A stretch of 64,000 nucleotides of DNA from Nocardioides pini (GTDB taxonomy: Bacteria > Actinomycetota > Actinomycetes > Propionibacteriales > Nocardioidaceae), in assembly GCF_026712185.1 (NCBI RefSeq), contig NZ_JAPPUX010000004.1, positions 248,001-312,000 on the forward strand, given 5' to 3'. The notes beneath the pieces are model-generated. The model saw nothing but the letters and a program-made list of their open reading frames with translations, had not been told where the DNA came from and ran no database searches. The translations under genes were made by a program, and so were the position numbers. Positions 1 through 7,752 of this stretch are shown here, piece after piece (the first letter of the stretch is position 1; each line of letters starts with the position of its first letter).

Positions 1-123
1 GTCCGCGGCGCTCGTGACCCGCTCGTTCGTCGTCGCGCCCGCGCCCTTCCCCCGCTCCGCTCCTCCGGCCTCGGCGCTCCTCCTGCACTCCCGGGCGCGC
101 CGCGGACGCGGGGGTCCGGGTGC

Positions 124-558
124 TCAGTCCAGGCTGGTGATCCCGGGCACGGCCGGACCCTCGCCCCGCAGCAGCACGGTGAACGGCACGCCCCGGTCGT
201 CGTTGACGCGCGAGCCCAGCACGCTGAGGGCGATGCTGAACGCCTTCGCGTCGGCGCGGGCGAGCGTCGCCCAGCCGTCCCACAGCAGGATGACGCCGTC
301 GCGGCTGCTCCCGATGTCATGGAGGCAGTCGGCGAGGGCGTCGAAGTTCTGGCCGTAGTGGTCGGGGAAGTCGAGCGCCTCCCCCACCGCGGCGAGGAAG
401 GCCGGCTTCGTGTCGGCGCCGGTCCAGCCGTCCACCCAGCCGAACGCCCAGCCGGCGTGCTCGACGGAGTGGCGTACGTCCGCGACGTCGAAGGCCCCGT
501 GCCAGAGGTGGATTCCCGGGGGCTCGTGCCCCGCCAGGACCGCTGCGAGTCCACTCAT
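124..558 (-). CDS. Barstar-family ribonuclease inhibitor
   Basis: A 144-residue cytoplasmic protein of the barstar family, which binds and blocks barnase-type guanyl-specific ribonucleases. The family signature HYGQNFDAL (residues 67-75) is present, as is the central LLWDGW strand. An upstream in-frame ATG exists, but the start at 558 has GAGGA about 6 nt before it and fits the family length. It is the last gene of a three-gene minus-strand group; the gene just upstream (643-1134) encodes a barnase-type RNase, so the two plausibly form an enzyme/inhibitor pair. The pairing is inferred from adjacency and families. Barstar-like proteins also occur alone in actinobacteria, with unknown partners. 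Confidence 0.88.
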   Translation of the reverse strand: MSGLAAVLAGHEPPGIHLWHGAFDVADVRHSVEHAGWAFGWVDGWTGADTKPAFLAAVGEALDFPDHYGQNFDALADCLHDIGSSRDGVILLWDGWATLARADAKAFSIALSVLGSRVNDDRGVPFTVLLRGEGPAVPGITSLD

Positions 559-642
559 GGACGTCCTCGCTTCGCTCCGTGCGCCCATGAGGCTCGATCC
601 ACGCCGCACTGAATGGTTCGTTCGCTTCGCTCACTCACGTCC

Positions 643-1134
643 CTACCTCCTGATGCGTGAGAACGAGGAGTAGTGGTCGTCGGTCCAGTAGAGCTCCCCG
701 TCGTCCCCCGCCACGATGCGGCGCGCGCCGCGATCGTCGGAGCCGGGGGTCGGCACCGTGTACTCCCGGTAGTAGCCCATCGGTCGGTCGGGCAGGAGCT
801 CCTCGCGGTTGCCGAAGGTGCCGCCGTCGTGGGCGGGCTCCGGGAACGGGCCGCCGGCGTCGATCAGCTCGACCGTCCGCGCCGCCTCGGGCGGCAGGTC
901 GGCGAGCAGCACGACCGGCAGGCCGCTCGCCGCGTCGGTCGCCTCGTCGGTCGAGGGTGCGTCGTCGGCGGGTGAGGACGATGAGGACGACGACCCGGGC
1001 GACGAGGTCGGCCCGCCGTCGCCGGCGTCGTCACCGCCGCTGCCGGTGACCAGCCAGGCGACGAGCATCGCGGCCGCAGCGAGGAGCAGCAGCCACCGGT
1101 AGCGCTCCCTGCCCGTCGACGCGGCCGCGGCCAT
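643..1134 (-). CDS. Membrane-anchored barnase-type (N1/T1) ribonuclease
   Basis: A 163-residue protein: short basic N-terminus, one hydrophobic segment (about 14-30), a Ser/Asp-rich linker (about 34-66), then a microbial guanyl-specific RNase domain. Residues matching the barnase catalytic set are visible: Glu124 in YREYTV, Arg138/139 in GARRIV and His154 in TDDHYSSF. The segment DGGTFGNREELLP is typical of the family. With an N-terminal anchor and no cytoplasmic extension, the catalytic domain should lie outside the membrane. The start ATG overlaps the stop of the upstream gene by one base (TGATG), so translation is probably coupled. A barstar-like gene follows. Function as an active RNase is inferred from conserved residues. 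Confidence 0.86.
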   Translation of the reverse strand: MAAAASTGRERYRWLLLLAAAAMLVAWLVTGSGGDDAGDGGPTSSPGSSSSSSSPADDAPSTDEATDAASGLPVVLLADLPPEAARTVELIDAGGPFPEPAHDGGTFGNREELLPDRPMGYYREYTVPTPGSDDRGARRIVAGDDGELYWTDDHYSSFSRIRR

Positions 1135-1505
1135 CAGTACTCCAGCACCTGGGCGCGGCGCTTGACCTCGCTGCCGCGGTTCTCCCGGAGGGCGTCGATC
1201 GGGCGGCCCGGGAGGTCGTCGTCGGTGAACAGCCACGCGATGCACTCGCGGTCGTCGAAGCGGTGGTCGTGCAGGAGGGTCAGCAACCCGGGCAGTCCCT
1301 TGACCACCAGGCCGTCCTGGAAGAAGTCGGCCGGCACGCGCGGGCCGGCTCCCGGCACCGGCACCGCGGCTGCCAGCTCGTGCTCGCGGATCATCGTGCG
1401 CACCTTGCCCGGCGTCACGCCGAGCAGCTCGGCGACCTGGTCCCAGTCGAGCCACTCCGGGACGAGGGCGGCCAGGTCACGGTCGGCGAGAGGCACATCA
1501 GTCAT
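1134..1505 (-). CDS. Rv2175c-like winged-helix DNA-binding protein
   Basis: A 123-residue protein matching the actinobacterial Rv2175c family: an N-terminal helix-turn-helix (about 16-45, WDQVAELLGVTPGKVRTMI) followed by the conserved GLPGLLTLLHDHRFDDRE and PGRPIDALRENRG segments and a basic KRRAQVLEY tail. In M. tuberculosis Rv2175c is a DNA-binding protein phosphorylated by the adjacent kinase PknL; here a Ser/Thr kinase gene starts about 2 kb away on the other strand. The ATG is preceded both by GGAGGC and by a TAGGCT hexamer 6 nt away, so it may be leaderless. It is first in the RNase/barstar group. Target genes are unknown. Confidence 0.88.
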   Translation of the reverse strand: MTDVPLADRDLAALVPEWLDWDQVAELLGVTPGKVRTMIREHELAAAVPVPGAGPRVPADFFQDGLVVKGLPGLLTLLHDHRFDDRECIAWLFTDDDLPGRPIDALRENRGSEVKRRAQVLEY

Positions 1506-1511
1506 GCCTCC

Positions 1512-1517
1512 AGCCTA
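1512..1517 (-). promoter_or_regulatory. -10 element, possibly leaderless, for the Rv2175c-like gene
   Basis: TAGGCT on the minus strand lies 6 nt before the ATG at 1505. GGAGG sits in the same interval, so either leaderless or Shine-Dalgarno initiation is possible. Confidence 0.5.
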
Positions 1518-1599
1518 GGAGAGCGCACGCCCCAGCGGCGAAGCCGTACGGGGGCAGTCGAAGTTGTCACCCCGGCGGGTGATCCGTACCGTGCCCTGG

Positions 1600-2412
1600 A
1601 TGCACCCCCTCAGATCCGCCTTCGCAGCCGCCCTCGTGGGCCTGCTGGCACTCACGCTCTCCCCCGTCGTCTCCCCCGTCGTCTCCCCCGCCTCGGCCGA
1701 CCACTACGACGGCGCACCGGGCCCGGTCCACGCCGGCAACACCTTCGGCTGGTACCAGCACGGCGTGTTCCGCCAGGAGTTCATCGGTCCGAAGCCCGGC
1801 TTCTGGAAGAAGAAGGGTCGCGGCGTGGTCCGCACGCAGAACGGGATGCTCACGCTGATGAGCACCAAGCGCGGCAGCGTGTCGGCGACCCTCGACCTCA
1901 AGGGCCACGCCTACGGTCGCTGGGAGATCCGGATGCGCGCCCGCACGATGGCGAAGGTCAAGGGCGGCAAGCCGTTCAAGGTCGTGACCGAGCTGGTCCC
2001 CGGCGGCACGCGCGACCAGCACTGCGGCGGCCGCGACATCGGCATCGAGAACTTCACGCTCGGCACCAACACCGTGAAGTCCTACGTCCACACCCTCCCG
2101 AACAGCTCCTACCGCGGGTTCCTCGGGCGCCACCTGCGCAACGACCGCTGGCACACGTACGCCGTCGAGGTCGCCAAGGACCACATCTCGTGGTTCGTCG
2201 ACGCGCACGTGATCCACACCGAGCGCCGCGACGAGGCGCTCGACCCGCTGCCGCGGCAGCTGAAGTTCGAGCTGCGCGCGAAGAAGGGCAAGACGATGGA
2301 CCCGGCCCGGATGCAGATGGACTGGATGCGCTACTGGTCGATGCGCGCCCCCAACGAGAAGTCCATCAAGGCTCCCCAGTTCGAGCTCAGCACCTTCAAC
2401 GGCGCCTGCTGA
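1600..2412 (+). CDS. Secreted GH16-like (concanavalin A-fold) protein with altered active-site motif
   Basis: A 270-residue exported protein. Residues 1-33 form a signal peptide (hydrophobic core, then SPASA before DHYDG). The rest resembles the glycoside hydrolase family 16 fold: WYQHGVFRQEF near the N-terminus, YGRWEIRMRAR (105-115, the usual 'YGRFEVRAK' strand) and VHTERRDEALD late in the domain. The GH16 catalytic motif ExDxxE is replaced at 143-151 by GGRDIGIEN, keeping the last Glu but with Arg where the nucleophile is expected. It may be a carbohydrate-binding or inactive form. The start is uncertain: an upstream in-frame GTG (1579) exists, but the ATG at 1600 gives the cleanest signal peptide. 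Confidence 0.7.
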   Translation: MHPLRSAFAAALVGLLALTLSPVVSPVVSPASADHYDGAPGPVHAGNTFGWYQHGVFRQEFIGPKPGFWKKKGRGVVRTQNGMLTLMSTKRGSVSATLDLKGHAYGRWEIRMRARTMAKVKGGKPFKVVTELVPGGTRDQHCGGRDIGIENFTLGTNTVKSYVHTLPNSSYRGFLGRHLRNDRWHTYAVEVAKDHISWFVDAHVIHTERRDEALDPLPRQLKFELRAKKGKTMDPARMQMDWMRYWSMRAPNEKSIKAPQFELSTFNGAC

Positions 2413-2440
2413 GCGGGCCTCCCACAGCACCACGCACGTG

Positions 2441-2473
2441 CGGCGGGGCCGGGCGACACGCCCGGCCCCGCCG
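2441..2473 (+). terminator. Strong GC hairpin after the GH16-like gene
   Basis: A perfect 15-bp stem (2441-2455 with 2459-2473) and a 3-nt loop, 28 nt after the stop codon. No clear U-run follows, as is common for actinobacterial terminators. Confidence 0.7.
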
Positions 2474-2583
2474 CCGTTCGCGTCCTGCCCCCGCCAGTGG
2501 CTAGCGTCGACTGCTCGTCCGCGCGCTTCCCTCCCGCGGGCCTCGGACCCCCGGGCGCAGCGGACGTGACGAGGAGCAACCCC

Positions 2584-3369
2584 GTGCGCCCCCACCCCCG
2601 ACCTGTCCGTCCCCGACCAGCCCATCCATCGGACCATCGACCGGCCGGACCCTTCCGCCGGCTCGCCCGGTGCGCCGCCGGACTCGCGCTCACGGTGACC
2701 GCGCTGTCGAGCGTGGCGGTCCCGGCGCACGCCGACCACGACCGTCTCCCCGCCGGCCGCACCCTGGTGTCGTACGTCGTCGAACCCGGCGACACCGTCT
2801 CGGGGCTGGCCGTCCGGTTCCACGCGTGGACGGCCGAGATCGCCTCGCACAACCACCTCGGCCCCGACGGCGCGCTGCGGGTCGGCCAGCGGATCGAGGT
2901 CCCCGTCGTCGGGAGGGCCGGCGCGAGCACGCAGACCGCCATGTGGCAGCACCCCGACCCCGCTCGCGAGAAGGTCCGCCGCGTCATCGCGGGCGCGGCC
3001 CGCAACCACGGGGTCGACCCGCAGCTCGCGCTCGCGGTGTCATGGCAGGAGTCCGGGTGGCAGATGGGCGTGGTGTCGAAGGCCGACGCCGTCGGGGCGA
3101 TGCAGGTGCTGCCGTCGACCGCACGCTGGATGGAGCACTACGCAGGCCGTCCGCTCGACCTGGACGAGCTCGGCGACAACGCCACGGCCGGCGTGCTGCT
3201 GCTCCGGGTGCTGGCGCACCACACCGATCGTCGTACGCACAAGATCGCCGCCTACTACCAGGGCCTCGGTGCGGTGCGGCGGCACGGGTTGTACGACGAG
3301 ACCCGGGCGTACGTTGCGAACGTCGAGGCGATCAAGCGACGCCTCGAGGCCGGCCGGGCGCCGTCCTGA
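2584..3369 (+). CDS. LysM / lytic transglycosylase (SLT) cell-wall protein
   Basis: A 261-residue exported protein. The N-terminus is basic and Pro-rich, with a hydrophobic export segment (about 30-50, ending VPAHA). A LysM peptidoglycan-binding domain follows (about 62-107, VSYVVEPGDTVSGLA ... RVGQRIEVP), then a soluble-lytic-transglycosylase domain (about 133-235). The catalytic Glu is in WQESGW (156) and the SKADAVGAMQVLP motif is intact. It should cleave glycan strands in the wall. GTG 2584 is chosen because GAGGAG lies 7 nt upstream; a longer in-frame reading to 2497 has no such site. It precedes the Ser/Thr kinase on the same strand by 129 nt. Confidence 0.88.
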   Translation: MRPHPRPVRPRPAHPSDHRPAGPFRRLARCAAGLALTVTALSSVAVPAHADHDRLPAGRTLVSYVVEPGDTVSGLAVRFHAWTAEIASHNHLGPDGALRVGQRIEVPVVGRAGASTQTAMWQHPDPAREKVRRVIAGAARNHGVDPQLALAVSWQESGWQMGVVSKADAVGAMQVLPSTARWMEHYAGRPLDLDELGDNATAGVLLLRVLAHHTDRRTHKIAAYYQGLGAVRRHGLYDETRAYVANVEAIKRRLEAGRAPS

Positions 3370-3498
3370 CACCGCCCTGACACTGTCCTGACGCCACCCT
3401 GGCGCCACGCCGGGGACGTGCCTGAGCGTGGACGCACGTGCCGCTTCCGTACGATGGGCGGGCCGGATCCTTCCCCGTCCGGTGATGGAGGTCGATCA

Positions 3499-5682
3499 GT
3501 GGAGCCATCCGAGCACGCCCGCGCGACGGCGCGCGGCGCTGCTGGCGACCCCCTGGTCGGACGGCTGCTGGACGGCCGATACCGCATCCGGGCCCGCGTG
3601 GCCCGCGGTGGCATGGCCAGTGTCTACGAGTCCACCGACACCCGCCTCGACCGCACCGTCGCGGTGAAGGTGATGCACCCCGGGCTCGGCGACGACCAGG
3701 ACTTCGCCCAGCGGTTCGTGCGCGAGGCCCGCGCCGCCGCCCGCCTCAACCACCCGCACGTGGTGGGCGTCTACGACCAGGGCGACGACACCTCCGACGG
3801 CACCGACACGATCTTCCTGGTGATGGAGTACGTCCCGGGCCACACCCTCCGCGACGTCCTGCGCAAGGAGGCCCCGATGCCGCCCGCGCGCGCCCTCGCC
3901 CTCCTCGAGCCGGTCGTCTCCGCCCTCGCCGCCGCGCACCGGGCCGGGCTGATCCACCGTGACGTGAAGCCGGAGAACGTCCTCATCGCCGACGAGGCGC
4001 ACGGCGGCACCGTCAAGGTCGCCGACTTCGGCCTCGCCAAGGCCGTCAGCGCAGACACCCAGCACACCGCCACCGGGGGCGTGCTCATCGGCACCGTCTC
4101 CTACCTCGCCCCCGAGCTGGTCGTCGACGGCCGCTCCGACGCGCGCGCCGACGTGTACGCCGCCGGCGTCGTGCTCTATGAGCTGCTGACCGGGGTGAAG
4201 CCCCACGAGGGCGAGTCGCCGATCCAGGTGGCCTACCGCCACGTCCACCACGACGTGCCGATGCCGTCGCTGGTCGAGCCCGGCATCCCCGACTACGTCG
4301 ACGCCCTGGTGGCCCGGGCGACCTCCCGCGACCGCGACCAGCGCCCGGCCGACGCCACCGTCCTGCTGCACCACCTCCACCGGGTCGCGCAGGCCCTGCG
4401 CGAGGGGCTCGGGTCGGACCCGGAGCTCGCCGCCGACCTGCTCCCCCGCCGCGCGGCCGACACGACCGACGAGGCCGCCTCCCCCGACGACACCACCCCC
4501 GAGCCCTTCGACGCGAGCGCGCTCGCCCTGCTGACAGCGGTGGACCCGCGCGACTCCGGCCTGGTCGACGACGGCAGCCCCGACCGCACCACCGCCCTCG
4601 AGCGGCACCCGGTTCCTGCCGCACCGGTCGCCACCGACGGACCGCCGGGCGGTCCCGTCACCGAGCCCATGCGCACGACGGTCCCGCCGACGGGCGGCAC
4701 CACCACCACCCTCCCGGCCGCACCAGCCCGTGCCCGGCCCACCCCCGGGCGCGCCCCGACCCGGGTCGGGCCCGTCGAGACGACCGCGCGCCGTCGCTCC
4801 AGGAAGGGCCCGCTGCTCCTCCTGCTGTCCCTGCTGCTCGTCGGCGGCATCGCGGCCGGCGCCTGGTGGTTCGGCTGGGAGCGCTACACGACCACGCCTG
4901 CCGTCCTGGGCCTCGACGAGGCCGCCGCCACCGCCGAGCTGGAGGACGCGGGCCTGGAGGCCGAGGCGGGCGAGCCGGCCTACAGCGAGAACGTCGCCCC
5001 CGGGCTGGTCATCGCCACCGACCCGGGACCGGGCGGCAAGGTGCTCGACGGCGGCACCGTCACCCTGACCCTGTCTCTGGGACCCGAGCGGTACGACCTG
5101 CCCGACCTCGCCGGGCAGACCGAGGACCAGGCCCAGGACGCGCTCGCCGCGACCAACCTCGCCTTCGGGTCGAGCAAGGGCCGGTGGAGCGAGACGGTGC
5201 CCGAGGGACAGGTCATCCGCACCTCGCCGAAGGCCGGCACCACCCTCAAGCCGGGCGCGACCGTCGACCTCGTGCTGAGCCGCGGCCGCAAGCCGATCGA
5301 GGTGAAGGACTGGACGGGCAGGTCGTTCGACGACGCCTCGGCCGCCCTCGAGAAGCGCGGGCTGCAGGTCAGCGTCACGAGCGAGGAGTACAGCGACACC
5401 GTCGCCGAGGGCGACGTCATCTCGCAGGACCCGCCGGAGGCCACGCTCTTCCGCGGCGACACGGTCTCGTTCGTGGTCTCCCTCGGACCCGAGCTGGTCG
5501 AGGTGCCGCGGGTGCAGGCCATGGGCGTCGAGGCAGCGACCGAGCTGCTCGAGGGCCTCGGCTTCGAGGTCGAGACCAAGGAGTCCGACACCTACCTCGG
5601 CCTCGGCTTCGTCGCCAGCTCCGACCCCGGCGCGGGCGACGAGGTCCCGAAGGGCTCGACGATCACGCTGTTCCTCGTCTGA
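3499..5682 (+). CDS. Ser/Thr protein kinase with four PASTA domains
   Basis: A 727-residue membrane receptor kinase. The kinase domain spans about 28-300: Gly loop VARGGMASVY, Lys57 in VAVKV, catalytic HRDVKPENV (Asp155), DFGLA (176-180) and APEL. A Pro/Thr-rich linker leads to one transmembrane helix (about 437-460). Four extracellular PASTA repeats (about 465-727) bind peptidoglycan or muropeptides in related kinases. The GTG start has GGAGG 7 nt upstream. The position next to an Rv2175c-like gene and near class II DAHP synthase matches pknL of M. tuberculosis, yet PknL lacks PASTA domains, so the architecture is PknB-like. Cell-wall sensing is inferred from the domains. Confidence 0.93.
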   Translation: MEPSEHARATARGAAGDPLVGRLLDGRYRIRARVARGGMASVYESTDTRLDRTVAVKVMHPGLGDDQDFAQRFVREARAAARLNHPHVVGVYDQGDDTSDGTDTIFLVMEYVPGHTLRDVLRKEAPMPPARALALLEPVVSALAAAHRAGLIHRDVKPENVLIADEAHGGTVKVADFGLAKAVSADTQHTATGGVLIGTVSYLAPELVVDGRSDARADVYAAGVVLYELLTGVKPHEGESPIQVAYRHVHHDVPMPSLVEPGIPDYVDALVARATSRDRDQRPADATVLLHHLHRVAQALREGLGSDPELAADLLPRRAADTTDEAASPDDTTPEPFDASALALLTAVDPRDSGLVDDGSPDRTTALERHPVPAAPVATDGPPGGPVTEPMRTTVPPTGGTTTTLPAAPARARPTPGRAPTRVGPVETTARRRSRKGPLLLLLSLLLVGGIAAGAWWFGWERYTTTPAVLGLDEAAATAELEDAGLEAEAGEPAYSENVAPGLVIATDPGPGGKVLDGGTVTLTLSLGPERYDLPDLAGQTEDQAQDALAATNLAFGSSKGRWSETVPEGQVIRTSPKAGTTLKPGATVDLVLSRGRKPIEVKDWTGRSFDDASAALEKRGLQVSVTSEEYSDTVAEGDVISQDPPEATLFRGDTVSFVVSLGPELVEVPRVQAMGVEAATELLEGLGFEVETKESDTYLGLGFVASSDPGAGDEVPKGSTITLFLV

Positions 5683-5687
5683 GCACC

Positions 5688-5693
5688 TAGATT
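5688..5693 (+). promoter_or_regulatory. Leaderless -10 element for the EamA transporter
   Basis: TAGATT, then 6 nt, then the GTG at 5700; no Shine-Dalgarno. It falls just after the kinase stop codon. Confidence 0.6.
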
Positions 5694-5699
5694 TCGTCC

Positions 5700-6599
5700 G
5701 TGCACGCCGAGCAGAACCGTCGTACGTCCCTGCTCGCAGCAGTTGCCCTGCTCGCCCTGGCGGCCTGCTGGGGCTCGACGTTCTTCATGATCAAGGACCT
5801 CCTCGAGCGGGTCCCGACGCTCGACTTCCTGGCCCTGCGGTTCGCGATCGCCTCGCTCGCGCTGCTCGTGGTGGCGCCCAAGGCGCTCGCCCGGCTCTCC
5901 CCCGTCGTCCGCCGCCACGCACTCGTCCTCGGCCTTCTCTACGGCGTCGCGCAGATCCTCCAGACCGCCGGCCTCGCCCACACCCCGGCCAGCATCAGCG
6001 GGTTCGTGACGGGCCTGTACGTCGTCTGCACGCCGTTGCTCGCCGCCGCGATCCTGCGCACCCGGATCCCGCCGATCACCTGGGCGGCCGTCGTGCTCGC
6101 CACCGTCGGGCTGGGCGTGCTCGCGCTCAACGGCCTGAGCATCGGCTACGGCGAGCTGATCACCCTGGCGTCGGCCGTCCTCTACGCCCTGCACATCGTC
6201 GGTCTCGGCGCCTGGTCCAACGCCCAGGACGCGGTCGGCATGACGATCCTCCAGGTGATGGTGATCGCCGTCGTGTGCACGACGGCGACCGTGCACGACG
6301 GGATCGTCCTGCCCGACCGGGCCGCCGACTGGTGGGCGGTGCTCTACATGGCGGTGGTCGTCGGAGCGCTCGGCCTGCTCGGCCAGACGTGGGCGCAGGC
6401 GCACCTGCCCCCGACCCGCAGCGCGATCATCATGAGCATGGAGCCGGTCTTCGCCTCCGTCTTCGCGGTGTGGCTCGGTGGAGAGGACGTCACGGCGCGG
6501 CTGCTGATCGGTGGAGGCATGGTGCTCGCGGCGATGCTGATCGTCGAGCTGGCACCGCGCCGGGTGGTCGAGGGCGAGGTCCCGCACATCGCGGTGTGA
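5700..6599 (+). CDS. EamA/DMT-family transporter
   Basis: A 299-residue integral membrane protein with about ten hydrophobic segments arranged as two EamA repeats. Typical features are AACWGSTFFMIKDLLERVP at the start of repeat 1 and the second-repeat signature SAIIMSMEPVFASVFAVWLGGE. Family members export amino acids or other small metabolites; the substrate cannot be read from sequence. GTG 5700 is placed by a TANNNT hexamer 6 nt upstream. It begins 17 nt after the kinase gene but has its own promoter. Confidence 0.9.
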   Translation: MHAEQNRRTSLLAAVALLALAACWGSTFFMIKDLLERVPTLDFLALRFAIASLALLVVAPKALARLSPVVRRHALVLGLLYGVAQILQTAGLAHTPASISGFVTGLYVVCTPLLAAAILRTRIPPITWAAVVLATVGLGVLALNGLSIGYGELITLASAVLYALHIVGLGAWSNAQDAVGMTILQVMVIAVVCTTATVHDGIVLPDRAADWWAVLYMAVVVGALGLLGQTWAQAHLPPTRSAIIMSMEPVFASVFAVWLGGEDVTARLLIGGGMVLAAMLIVELAPRRVVEGEVPHIAV

Positions 6600-6620
6600 G
6601 CTCCCCCGTCCCACGGGTGA

Positions 6621-6637
6621 GGACCCGACGTGGGTCC
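6621..6637 (+). terminator. Weak hairpin after the EamA gene
   Basis: GGACCC (6621-6626) and GGGTCC (6632-6637) form a 6-bp stem with a 5-nt loop, between the EamA stop and the next -10 element. Confidence 0.35.
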
Positions 6638-6644
6638 GTCCCCC

Positions 6645-6650
6645 TATCGT
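6645..6650 (+). promoter_or_regulatory. Leaderless -10 element for the zinc-ribbon membrane protein
   Basis: TATCGT, then 7 nt, then the GTG at 6658. Confidence 0.6.
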
Positions 6651-6657
6651 GGGGCCC

Positions 6658-7752
6658 GTGGACACGTGCGTGGCGTGCGGCGCCGAGCTGGGGGTGGGGC
6701 GGTTCTGCCTCAACTGTGGGCACCGGATCGGTGCGCCCGCGCCAGCCCGCCCCGAGCCGAAGCCCGCGCCGCTGCCCGCCACGGCGACCGCCACCGCACC
6801 TCCTGTTGATGCTCCGGCTGTTGATGGTCCGGCTCCGACCGACGAGGCGCCTCCAGCCGACGTGCCCCGCTCAACGCAGGCAGCCGTCGCCCCGCCGGTC
6901 CAGGCGGCCGACCCCACACCTGTTCCCCCGACCAGCCCGCCCGACGTCCCCCGCGGCGACGACGCGCCACCGCTCGCCCCCCGACGTGCGGCGTGGGACC
7001 CCCGCGAGGACCTCCTGCCCTACGAGGAGGTCGACGACACCGAGAGCGACCTTCCGGTGCGTGGCATGGCGTGGCTCGGGTGGGTCCTCGGCGCGGCGCT
7101 GCTGGTGGGCCTGGCTTTCCTGCTGCTGCGGGTCTTCGACACCGACGGCGACGAGGTCGCCACCGATCCGGCCGACGGCACGACGGCCACCTCGCAGGCG
7201 CCGGAGCCAGACGCCGGGTCGACGGACCCTGGTGGCGCCACGGACGGAGGCGAGGCGCCCACCGGCGTCGGCAAGGCTCGCGACCTCGCCCGCGGCGCGG
7301 CCTTCGAGGTCCCCGGCACCGCACCGCCGACGACGGACTTCGACGGCAACCTGGTGGCCTACGAGGCCAGCCAGATGGGTGACGGCAACCCGGCCACCGC
7401 CTGGCGCACGGCGGGTGACGCGACCGGCGGGACCATCACGGTGACGCTGGCCGAGCCCGGCGTGGTCACCCGGGTCGGGCTCGTCAACGGCTACGCCAAG
7501 AAGGTCGCCGGGGTCGACTGGTATCCCAACAACCGCCGCGTCGTCGCCGTCACCTGGGGCTTCGACGACGGGTCGTCGGTCGAGCAGACCTTCGCCGAGC
7601 GCCCGGAGGTGCAGCGGCTCAAGGTGCCGCCGGTGGAGACGGCCACCGTCACCATCACGATCACCGCGGTGACCCCGCCGGGCTCCGGGAGCCTCGGTCG
7701 CGACTACACCGCGATCAGCGAGGTGAGCATCACGGGGCGGCGAGCCGGCTGA
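6658..7752 (+). CDS. Zinc-ribbon membrane protein with C-terminal discoidin/NADase-type glycan-binding-like domain
   Basis: A 364-residue protein: an N-terminal zinc ribbon (CVACG at 4-8, CLNCG at 17-21), a long Pro/Ala-rich low-complexity stretch, one transmembrane helix (about 138-157), an acidic Gly/Thr linker, then a beta-rich domain (about 200-364) with ASQMGDGNPATAWRT, the mark of discoidin-like/NADase-type glycan-binding modules. The ribbon should face the cytoplasm and the C-terminal domain the outside. The exact role is unknown. An in-frame GTG at 6649 is possible, but 6658 fits the -10 spacing. The 3' end overlaps the convergent threonine aldolase gene by 23 nt. Confidence 0.78.
   Translation: MDTCVACGAELGVGRFCLNCGHRIGAPAPARPEPKPAPLPATATATAPPVDAPAVDGPAPTDEAPPADVPRSTQAAVAPPVQAADPTPVPPTSPPDVPRGDDAPPLAPRRAAWDPREDLLPYEEVDDTESDLPVRGMAWLGWVLGAALLVGLAFLLLRVFDTDGDEVATDPADGTTATSQAPEPDAGSTDPGGATDGGEAPTGVGKARDLARGAAFEVPGTAPPTTDFDGNLVAYEASQMGDGNPATAWRTAGDATGGTITVTLAEPGVVTRVGLVNGYAKKVAGVDWYPNNRRVVAVTWGFDDGSSVEQTFAERPEVQRLKVPPVETATVTITITAVTPPGSGSLGRDYTAISEVSITGRRAG

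Noticed and set aside
1567-3009. 480-codon open frame on the minus strand.
   Set aside because: It is antisense to two clear exported-protein genes and has an Arg/Gly-rich composition typical of shadow frames in high-G+C DNA.
3360-3405. Short imperfect direct repeats CCTGACACYG after the LysM gene.
   Set aside because: The units are short and diverged, with no consistent period; no function can be argued.
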